Assembly: GCA_030727885.1 (NCBI GenBank)
Contig: JANRAT010000112.1
Location: 1 to 6,970 of the forward strand
Length of the DNA stretch: 6,970 nt
Direction of reading: 5' to 3'
Source: Rhodospirillales bacterium
Lineage (GTDB): Bacteria; Pseudomonadota; Alphaproteobacteria; Rhodospirillales; Casp-alpha2
The notes beneath the pieces were generated by a model. It saw only the letters and a program-made list of their open reading frames with translations, was not told where the DNA came from and did no database searches. Shown here one piece after another: positions 1 through 5,879 of the stretch. The translations under genes and the position numbers were made by a program. How positions within the stretch are numbered: position 1 is the first letter of the stretch; each line of letters starts with the position of its first letter.

Positions 1-1
1 C

Positions 2-667
2 GCCAAGGGCAGTGGGCTGGAAAAGGCGCTCGCCGGCGGTGCTGTTGCCGAGATCGACACGCTTATTGGCAAGGCCATGGAAAGCGCCAGTATTGCCAGT
101 GCCACACTGACCATTGCGACATCACGCGGCGAACTTGTGCTGGAAGTGACAGCGCTGCCTATTCTCGACAGCAATGGCGCAATTGAGAAAATCCTGGTGC
201 TGGCGCGCGATCTGACGATGGAGCGGAATCTCCGCTCAACGCTGGTTGAATCTCGTCAGCGCTATAAAGACCTGGTCGAAATATCCAGTGATTTTTCCTG
301 GGAAGTCGATGCCCAGGGTAAATTGATTTTTGTCTCTCCGCAGGGCGCGCTCGGCTTCAAGCCCGATGAACTGGTCGGCAGAGACGTCCGTGAATTCGTC
401 ATTGATGCTGATGACTACACACCGTTCCCGTTCACCACGACACGAAAACTCGATCACGTTGAGATGTGGATGACCAACAAGGACGGGACCACCGCGTGTG
501 TCGTGGTTTCCGCTTTGCCGTTGGTCAAGAACGATGACGAGAACGAAACCTGGATCGGCTGTCGCGGTAATTGCCGGGATGTCACCGAAGAACGCGAAAG
601 CGAAGCCGCACTGGCAAGGGCCCGGTATCGCGAGCAGCTGCTGAATTATATTCAGGGACGAGATTGA
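2..667 (+). CDS. PAS-domain sensor segment, N-terminal part of a frameshifted diguanylate cyclase (5' partial)
   Basis: The reading frame is open from the left edge, so the true start lies outside the window; the ATG at 77 is internal. The first 60 or so codons end a PAS/PAC domain (PILDSNGAIEKILVLARDL), followed by a short linker helix. A second, complete PAS domain covers about 257-592. It begins RQRYKDLVEISSDFSWEVD, contains GFKPDELVGRD, and closes with a PAC-like CRGNCRDVTEERE. PAS domains bind small ligands or cofactors and pass signals to output domains; no ligand can be predicted here. No membrane segment is visible in this part. The frame stops at TGA 665-667, directly after a coiled-coil-like helix ending LLNYI. 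Homologous-looking sequence continues in another frame into the GGDEF segment downstream. I infer that this is the front half of one sensor cyclase rather than a free-standing PAS protein. Confidence is high for the PAS content and moderate for this being a natural end. Confidence 0.75.
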   Translation, partial: AKGSGLEKALAGGAVAEIDTLIGKAMESASIASATLTIATSRGELVLEVTALPILDSNGAIEKILVLARDLTMERNLRSTLVESRQRYKDLVEISSDFSWEVDAQGKLIFVSPQGALGFKPDELVGRDVREFVIDADDYTPFPFTTTRKLDHVEMWMTNKDGTTACVVVSALPLVKNDDENETWIGCRGNCRDVTEERESEAALARARYREQLLNYIQGRD

Positions 668-677
668 GCCGCACGAC
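650..677 (+). other. Probable frameshift joining the PAS and GAF-GGDEF segments
   Basis: The upstream frame reads LLNYIQGRD and then stops at 665-667. The frame of the downstream ORF is already protein-like before its first ATG, reading RDEIEPHD from 654 to 677 straight into MLMAAATATARALGA. Removing one G from the GGG at 655-657 would give a continuous NYIQDEIEPHDML, the expected start of a GAF-type helix. No ribosome binding site precedes ATG 678. The lesion is seen directly. Whether it is a mutation, an assembly error or recoding cannot be told from one sequence. I see no long homopolymer or classical slippery heptamer here. Confidence 0.65.
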
Positions 678-1577
678 ATGCTGATGGCCGCCGCTACGGC
701 AACAGCAAGGGCTTTGGGGGCTGCCGGTTCGAGAATTTACCGTGAAGATATCGATCGCGGCGGATTTGCCGTCGCTGCCGAATACGGCAATGTCGATGAT
801 GTTGAAGCCCTCAGGGAAAAAATAGCCGGACTGAAGGCCGGTGAAGTGATTGATGTTATGCTTGGCAACTGGTCGGCGCTGGTGGCAACCACCCAATATC
901 GCGGCATCGTCAACGGCGCACTGGCAATGTGGAAGCTTAAAAAGGACGAGGTCTGGGATAACGACCATCGTCTGATGCTGACCGATGTTGCCAATCAGCT
1001 CGGCATCGCCAACGAACAGATTGCCAATCATGAGCGTATTGTAAAACTCTCCAGAACCGACGGCATGACCGGGCTTCTGAACCGTCGCGCCTTTTATGAA
1101 GAAGAATTGCCGAGAAGAATTGCCCGTCTGGAAAGAAGCGGCCAGACAGCATCGATGTTCTATGTCGATATGGACAACTTCAAACGCGTCAACGATGTGC
1201 ATGGCCACCAGGCCGGTGACGATGCGATTTTGTTTCTGCGCGATCTGCTGATTAATTTTTCACGTCCCGGTGATCTGGTGGCGCGACTTGGGGGTGATGA
1301 GTTCGCGCTTTGGTTGGATGGCATCGATGAAGAGACCAGCATCAAGCGGGCCGCACAATTGATTGCGACCAGCAAACAGATGGTATCGATGTCAGGTGAT
1401 GAAGATCATCCGCTCGGTATTTCCATCGGCGTCGCATTTTTCGACCCGAAAACGGGTGAAACACTGGATGACTTGCTTGCGCGTGCAGATGCAGCAATGT
1501 ATTCGGTAAAGAAAACAAGCAAAGGAGGATTCGAGTTGGCACCGCCACCTGGAACACCTCTGGAAATGCCGGATTAA
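678..1577 (+). CDS. GGDEF diguanylate cyclase segment with N-terminal GAF-like region
   Basis: A GGDEF domain condenses two GTP into cyclic di-GMP, a cytoplasmic second messenger controlling motility, attachment and cell cycle. All key signatures are present: DGMTGLLNRRAF (residues about 130-141), the metal- and substrate-binding VDMDNFKRVNDVHGHQAGDD, the active-site GGDEF at residues 205-209 (nt 1290-1304), and SIGVAFF near the end. An inhibitory I-site RPGD lies at residues 196-199, five residues before GGDEF, so product feedback inhibition is likely. Residues 1 to about 115 look like a GAF domain (ATARALGAAGSRIYRED and the helix DVANQLGIANEQIANHE). This domain lacks its first helix unless the frame before ATG 678 is included. 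No ribosome binding site is visible before that ATG, so this is more likely the back half of the upstream PAS protein than an independent gene. No EAL or HD-GYP phosphodiesterase domain follows. Cyclase activity is well supported, the start poorly. Confidence 0.85.
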   Translation: MLMAAATATARALGAAGSRIYREDIDRGGFAVAAEYGNVDDVEALREKIAGLKAGEVIDVMLGNWSALVATTQYRGIVNGALAMWKLKKDEVWDNDHRLMLTDVANQLGIANEQIANHERIVKLSRTDGMTGLLNRRAFYEEELPRRIARLERSGQTASMFYVDMDNFKRVNDVHGHQAGDDAILFLRDLLINFSRPGDLVARLGGDEFALWLDGIDEETSIKRAAQLIATSKQMVSMSGDEDHPLGISIGVAFFDPKTGETLDDLLARADAAMYSVKKTSKGGFELAPPPGTPLEMPD

Positions 1578-1614
1578 GAGCAACGCGACCAGCCTTTTAT
1601 CAGGGGGGCAGCGC

Positions 1615-1620
1615 GAGGGG
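1615..1620 (+). promoter_or_regulatory. Ribosome binding site of the first DUF2336 gene
   Basis: GAGGGG lies 11 bases before ATG 1632, a little further than ideal. It is the best purine-rich match in the 54-base gap after the cyclase. It supports the ATG at 1632 as the start. Confidence 0.45.
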
Positions 1621-1631
1621 TTGGATACGGA

Positions 1632-2909
1632 ATGACAGGGGTTCTTGGATCCGAGACGATATCCTATGAACGTGCTAAGGAACTCGCCAGGAGCGATGAT
1701 CCTGCCGTACGGGCAGCGCTTGCCGAACGCAAGGACGTGTCTCCGGAGCTTTTGTATTATCTTGCCGAAGATGTTTCTGTTGAGGTGCGGCGTGCCGTTG
1801 CCATAAACAAGGCTGCACCCAGGCATACCGATCTGTTGCTGGCGCGCGATGTCGACGTCGGGGTTCGCAGCGGTCTGGCGCAGAAAATAGCCCTGGTGGC
1901 GCCTAATCTGAGTGTCGAGGACTCCGCCAAGGTCCGCAACCAGACCAAGGATGCCCTCGAAGCGCTGGCCAATGACCAGATCACCAAAGTGCGCGCGATT
2001 CTTGCTGAGGCGCTCAAGGGTGTCGTCGATGCGCCGGCTGATATCATCAGAACTCTGGCCAGGGATATCGAGATCGAGGTCTCGGGCCCGGTTCTTGAAT
2101 TTTCACCGGTTCTTACCGATACCGATTTAATTGAAATCATCGAACGTGGGCCTGCCGATGGCGGGATTGCCGCAATCGCCCGCCGGAACGGGGTCTCTGA
2201 AAATCTTTCAGACGCCATTATCGGCAGCGATAATCTCGAGGGTATTGCCGATCTGCTGGGCAATAATTCGGCACAAATTCGTGAAGAAGCGCTCGATGAT
2301 TTGATCAATCGTTCGGAGAATATTGAGTTGTGGCAACCGCCTCTGGTCGCCCGCACCAAACTTCCGGATGGTGCTGTGCAACGGATGGCCGGGTTCATTG
2401 CCGAAAACTTCCTGCATGCGCTCCGCGAACGCTCGGATCTCGATCCGATGGCGATGCAGGCGGTCAGCGATATCGTGCGTGACCGGCTTGGCGGCGCCAA
2501 GGGAATTGAAAAGAAGGCCCTCAGTGCGGGCTTTGATTTCCTCAAGGTCGATCCGCCGCTGGAGACTGTCCGAAGGCTGTTTGACGCCGGAAAGCTGACA
2601 GACAAAGTGGTCATGAAAGCTCTTCAGGCTGGTGACCATGCATTTGTTTTCGCCGCATTGATTATTCGTGCCGATGTCGATGTTTCGCTGGCCAAAAAGG
2701 TCTTTGTCGAAAAAAACCCCGCCGGTATCGTTGCCCTGATCGGCAAGGCTGGGATGCCGGCTTCGATGATCATCATGATTCAGCAGCAGATGGGCAGGCT
2801 GGCGCCTTCACAGATTATCGAGCCTGCTGATGATATCGCTTTCCCGATGTCCCGCGATGATATTGATTGGCATATTGAATTCTTCTCGAAAATGACCGGG
2901 CGTTCCTGA
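1632..2909 (+). CDS. DUF2336 (COG5330-type) protein with HEAT-like repeats, first of a tandem pair
   Basis: This 425-residue protein is recognised as a DUF2336 family member from its overall pattern; the family has no established biochemical role that I know of. The N-terminal part is built of short alpha-helical HEAT-like repeats. Val-Arg pairs occur at residues 26-27, 52-53 and 78-79, exactly 26 residues apart, each followed by a small hydrophobic patch (VRAALA, VRRAVA, VRSGLA). Further repeat-like units sit at 120-125 (VRAILA) and 149-160. A conserved central block, FSPVLTDTDLIEII (157-170), is followed by GIADLLGNNSAQIREEAL (204-221). I see no signal peptide, membrane helix or catalytic motif, so a cytoplasmic scaffold or protein-binding role is inferred from the fold alone. 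It lies 54 bases after the diguanylate cyclase and 78 bases before a clear paralogue. Linkage to cyclic di-GMP signalling is suggested only by position. Confidence 0.85.
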   Translation: MTGVLGSETISYERAKELARSDDPAVRAALAERKDVSPELLYYLAEDVSVEVRRAVAINKAAPRHTDLLLARDVDVGVRSGLAQKIALVAPNLSVEDSAKVRNQTKDALEALANDQITKVRAILAEALKGVVDAPADIIRTLARDIEIEVSGPVLEFSPVLTDTDLIEIIERGPADGGIAAIARRNGVSENLSDAIIGSDNLEGIADLLGNNSAQIREEALDDLINRSENIELWQPPLVARTKLPDGAVQRMAGFIAENFLHALRERSDLDPMAMQAVSDIVRDRLGGAKGIEKKALSAGFDFLKVDPPLETVRRLFDAGKLTDKVVMKALQAGDHAFVFAALIIRADVDVSLAKKVFVEKNPAGIVALIGKAGMPASMIIMIQQQMGRLAPSQIIEPADDIAFPMSRDDIDWHIEFFSKMTGRS

Positions 2910-2987
2910 GCGTTGCACCGTTATTGCCAAGCTATTCATGGCGCTGTACTCGTTTGTATTGACTGAACGTCCCGAAATATCAAATTA

Positions 2988-4241
2988 ATGACCTTATCCT
3001 ACGACCAGGCAAAAGCGATAGCGCATAGTGGTGACGACCAGGCACGCGTAAACCTGGCCGAGCAGAGCGATATTGCCCCTGAATTGCTGTATTACCTGGC
3101 CGGTGACGCGGTGCCCGAAGTTCGCCGCGCCGTAGCAGGCAATATTGCCGCGCCGATGCATGCAGACGTTTTGCTGGCCAGAGATGCGGATGCGGGTGTT
3201 CGTGCAACACTGGCAGAAAAAATAGCCGGACCTGCCGCCGCCGGGCTTTATGCAAGCGATCATCTCAGGGAATTGGCCTATGGCGCGTTGTCGCTTCTGG
3301 CCAAAGATCAGGTCGTCCGGATCCGTCAGACGATTGCCGAAGCCTTGCGTGAAGTCGCAGATGCGCCGCCGGATGTCATTCGCCGGTTGGCCTGGGATGT
3401 GGAAGCGGTCGTCGCCACGCCGATCTTGAAGTATTCACCGGTACTGAATGATAGCGATCTGATTGAAATCATTCTGGCGCGACCGTCACCGGGCTCGATC
3501 TCGGCGGTCTCGGCGCGCATCGGCGTTTCAGCTGATGTCAGTCATGCGATTGTCGACAGTGCGGATATCGAAGGGATTGCCATCCTGCTTGGCAACAAGA
3601 GCGCTCAGATCAGGGAAGAAACCCTGGACCGGGTGATTGCCGATGCGGCGCATATCAATGTTTGGCATATGCCGCTGGCGATGCGCCCGAAGCTGCCGTC
3701 TAAGCTGGCGGTCAAGATCGCCCGAGTCGTTGCCGAAGATGTTTTGAAGTTGATGCAAACACGCATGGATTTGCCGGACAATGTCGCTACAGCAGTACGC
3801 AAAGTCGTATTGGAAAGGCTAGCTGATGGCGTTGCGGTGTTGCCGGATGATCTCTTGTCCGTGTCGCCGAAAGGCGATGGTGTACAACTTGATGATCATA
3901 ATATTTTCGACAAGGCAGCCAAGCTATGGGCCGAAGGCGCGCTCGATGAAGCGGCGCTGGTCCGCGAACTGATGGAAGGTGATGGCAAGTTCGCCAAGGC
4001 CATCATAGCGGTCATGGCCGACGTGCCGTTCGTAATCGTGCAACAGGTCTGCAGCGGTCATAGCGCAAAGAACTGTGTTGCGCTGGCATGGCGTGCCGGG
4101 TTGAGCGCGGAGACGGCAACTCTGATGCAGGAAAAGCTGTGCCGGATTAAACCCGACAACGTGCTACGCACCGTCGATGGCAGCTACCCTTTGTCAGAAA
4201 GCGAAATGATCTGGCAGGTCGATATTTTCCTCAGACCATGA
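2988..4241 (+). CDS. DUF2336 (COG5330-type) protein with HEAT-like repeats, second of a tandem pair
   Basis: This 417-residue protein is a paralogue of the preceding gene. The start is placed by that alignment (SYDQAKAIAHS against SYERAKELARS); no Shine-Dalgarno motif is visible before ATG 2988. The repeat register is kept, with arginine pairs at 19-20, 45-46 and 71-72, again 26 residues apart. Shared blocks include PELLYYLA (31-38), EVRRAVA (44-50), YSPVLNDSDLIEII (149-162) and SAQIREETLD (205-214). The two proteins align almost without gaps to about residue 225. Beyond about residue 280 they diverge strongly. This copy carries a different stretch, VLPDDLLSVSPKGDGVQLDD (284-303), and two cysteines (355, 363). 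No membrane segment, signal peptide or enzyme motif is seen. The role is unknown; a helical-repeat protein with a copy-specific C-terminal partner surface is one inference. It ends 7 bases from the convergent argB. Confidence 0.85.
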   Translation: MTLSYDQAKAIAHSGDDQARVNLAEQSDIAPELLYYLAGDAVPEVRRAVAGNIAAPMHADVLLARDADAGVRATLAEKIAGPAAAGLYASDHLRELAYGALSLLAKDQVVRIRQTIAEALREVADAPPDVIRRLAWDVEAVVATPILKYSPVLNDSDLIEIILARPSPGSISAVSARIGVSADVSHAIVDSADIEGIAILLGNKSAQIREETLDRVIADAAHINVWHMPLAMRPKLPSKLAVKIARVVAEDVLKLMQTRMDLPDNVATAVRKVVLERLADGVAVLPDDLLSVSPKGDGVQLDDHNIFDKAAKLWAEGALDEAALVRELMEGDGKFAKAIIAVMADVPFVIVQQVCSGHSAKNCVALAWRAGLSAETATLMQEKLCRIKPDNVLRTVDGSYPLSESEMIWQVDIFLRP

Positions 4242-4248
4242 CGCCCGC

Positions 4249-5157
4249 TTAGCCACGGGTAATCAGTGTCCCGGCACCGCCCTCGGTGAACAACTCGACC
4301 AGCACGGTGTGGGCAACACGACCATCAATGATCGCGGCACCGTCGACGCCGCCCTGAATGGCTTCTATGCAGGTTTCGATCTTCGGGATCATGCCGCCAG
4401 ATATGACGCCGCTTTCAATGGCGGCCAGCGCTTCCGAGACCTTGAGTTCGGAAATCAGTTCCTTGTTCTTGTCGAGCACGCCTTCAACGTCGGTCAGCAT
4501 GTACATGCGCGACGCCCGGGTCGCTGCGGCAATGGCACCGGCGGCGGTGTCGGCATTGATGTTCAGGGTCTCGCCGTCGGGTCCGGTGCCGATCGGCGCG
4601 ATAACCGGGATCACATCGCTTTTCTCGAAAGCATCCAGGACCACCGTCGAGATAACCGAAGGCTGGCCGACCAGGCCGAGATCGATGACCCGTTCGATGT
4701 TGCTGTTCGGATCGCGCTTGGTGCGTTTCAGGCGTTCGGCGCGAATCAGATTGCCATCCTTGCCGGACAGACCGATGGCGGTGCCGCCGGCATTGTTGAT
4801 GGCGGCAACGATCTGTTTGTTGATCGAGCCAGACAGTACCATCTCGACGATGTCGATGGTCGCCTGATCGGTGACGCGCAGGCCGTCGATGAATTCGGAT
4901 TTGATCTGCAACTTTTCCAGCATCGAGCCGATTTGCGGACCGCCGCCATGCACGACGATCGGGCGAATGCCGACCTGGCGCAGCAGAACCATGTCACGGG
5001 CAAACAGATCGAAAAGCTGCTGATCGCCCATGGCGTTGCCGCCGAACTTGACCACGACCGTACGGCCGTTGAAGCGGCGCATATACGGAAGAGCTTCTGA
5101 AAGGACCAGGGCCTTGGCGAGATTGGCCTCGCGATTGTCATCGTGTTTTTTGCTCAT
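4249..5157 (-). CDS. argB: Acetylglutamate kinase
   Basis: ArgB phosphorylates N-acetyl-L-glutamate with ATP, the second step of arginine synthesis, in the cytoplasm. The 302-residue length is normal. Signature elements are all present: [10 protein letters not shown] with the phosphate-binding Lys37, VVHGGGPQI (68-76), the acetylglutamate-binding Arg94 in [15 protein letters not shown] (129-137), [11 protein letters not shown] (198-208), LTDVEGV (221-227) and SGGMIPK with Lys259. An N-terminal helix of about 28 residues ([18 protein letters not shown]) precedes the kinase core. In known arginine-sensitive, hexameric enzymes such as that of Pseudomonas, a similar helix interlaces dimers, so feedback inhibition by arginine is a reasonable inference. 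The ATG at 5157 gives exactly this helix, although no clear Shine-Dalgarno motif precedes it. It lies 57 bases downstream of engB on the same strand and is probably cotranscribed with it. It ends tail to tail with the second DUF2336 gene. Confidence 0.97.
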   Translation of the reverse strand: MSKKHDDNREANLAKALVLSEALPYMRRFNGRTVVVKFGGNAMGDQQLFDLFARDMVLLRQVGIRPIVVHGGGPQIGSMLEKLQIKSEFIDGLRVTDQATIDIVEMVLSGSINKQIVAAINNAGGTAIGLSGKDGNLIRAERLKRTKRDPNSNIERVIDLGLVGQPSVISTVVLDAFEKSDVIPVIAPIGTGPDGETLNINADTAAGAIAAATRASRMYMLTDVEGVLDKNKELISELKVSEALAAIESGVISGGMIPKIETCIEAIQGGVDGAAIIDGRVAHTVLVELFTEGGAGTLITRG

Positions 5158-5214
5158 GGGACGGAAACCAACTTTTACTGTTATTGACGCGGATTTATCT
5201 GATTAAAGGCCAGA

Positions 5215-5859
5215 TCAGGGGGCTTCCGCAAGACTTGCCAGTGCAGCACGCAGTTGCGCGATGCCGATGGTATCATGGGCACTGGTGCGGAAAATTTCAG
5301 GGTGTGCCGCCGGATGCTTGGCCAGAACCTTGTGGGTTTCATCGACAAGCATCTGCAGGGGACCCGGTTTGACCTTGTCACATTTGGTCAGGACCACCTG
5401 ATAATTCTGCGCCGCCTGGTCCATCATCGCCATCGCCGTCAGATCGGTATCCTTGAGGCCGTGGCGGGAATCGATCAGCAGGCAGCAACGGCGCAACTGC
5501 ACGCGACCCCGCAGATAATCCTCGATCAGCCGGGTCCAGCCGTGAATTTCCGCCTTCGGCGCCTTGGCGTATCCATAGCCCGGCAGATCGGCGAGCATCA
5601 GACGTCCGGTGACGTTGAAAAAGTTCACTTCACGGGTCCGCCCTGGTGTGTGCGAAGTCCGGGCCAGTTGCTTGCGCCCGGTCAGGGCGTTAAGCAGGCT
5701 TGATTTGCCGACGTTTGAGCGTCCGGCAAAAGCGACTTCCGGAATGTTGCCGGTTGGAATCTGAGACATCTCGCGGGCACCGAGAACAAAATCGATGTTC
5801 CCGGAAAACAATAGCCGTCCCGCTTCGATCTGGGCCGGATCATAGGGCGCATTTTCCAT
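5215..5859 (-). CDS. engB: Ribosome biogenesis GTP-binding protein EngB/YihA (YsxC)
   Basis: This is a TRAFAC-class GTPase needed for assembly of the large ribosomal subunit. With the start at 5859 it has 214 residues, normal for the family. G motifs run in order: G1 GRSNVGKS (46-53), G2 TPGRTR (71-76) followed by EVNFF, G3 DLPGYGYA (91-98), G4 TKCD (158-161) and G5 TSA (192-194). I chose ATG 5859 (MENAPYDPAQIEAG) because AGGGG lies 8 bases upstream. The in-frame ATG at 5931 would overlap the end of yidC by about 50 bases and adds a low-complexity leader. The gene begins 20 bases after the yidC stop, which points to an operon with it. Order yidC-engB-argB is, from general knowledge, a common alphaproteobacterial arrangement. 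Gene names engB, yihA and ysxC are synonyms. Confidence 0.96.
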   Translation of the reverse strand: MENAPYDPAQIEAGRLLFSGNIDFVLGAREMSQIPTGNIPEVAFAGRSNVGKSSLLNALTGRKQLARTSHTPGRTREVNFFNVTGRLMLADLPGYGYAKAPKAEIHGWTRLIEDYLRGRVQLRRCCLLIDSRHGLKDTDLTAMAMMDQAAQNYQVVLTKCDKVKPGPLQMLVDETHKVLAKHPAAHPEIFRTSAHDTIGIAQLRAALASLAEAP

Positions 5860-5867
5860 ATCTGACG

Positions 5868-5872
5868 CCCCT
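5868..5872 (-). promoter_or_regulatory. Ribosome binding site of engB
   Basis: On the minus strand AGGGG lies 8 bases before ATG 5859, inside the 20-base gap after the yidC stop. Good spacing and sequence decide in favour of this start over the ATG at 5931. Confidence 0.65.
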
Positions 5873-5879
5873 GACCCGA

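Noticed and set aside
816..831. A 16-base identical string (GAAAAAATAGCCGGAC) also present at 3216-3231
   Set aside because: It lies inside two unrelated coding regions, encodes EKIAG in both and has no extended similarity around it, so it is probably chance.
1757..2614. Long minus-strand open frame (285 codons) opposite the first DUF2336 gene
   Set aside because: Its translation is rich in Ser, Arg and Ala with no domain pattern, typical of the antisense frame of a GC-rich gene, and the plus-strand protein is clearly real.
2959..2987. TTGACT and AAATTA with 17-base spacing, resembling a sigma-70 promoter
   Set aside because: The -10 box would touch the ATG at 2988, placing the transcript start inside the coding region past the start codon.
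4275..4288. Small hairpin CACCG-CCCT-CGGTG near the end of argB
   Set aside because: The stem has only five pairs, lies inside the coding region and has no T tract, so it does not support a terminator.
4309..5100. Plus-strand open frame of 263 codons inside argB
   Set aside because: It is antisense to a complete, motif-perfect ArgB and its translation shows no recognisable family.
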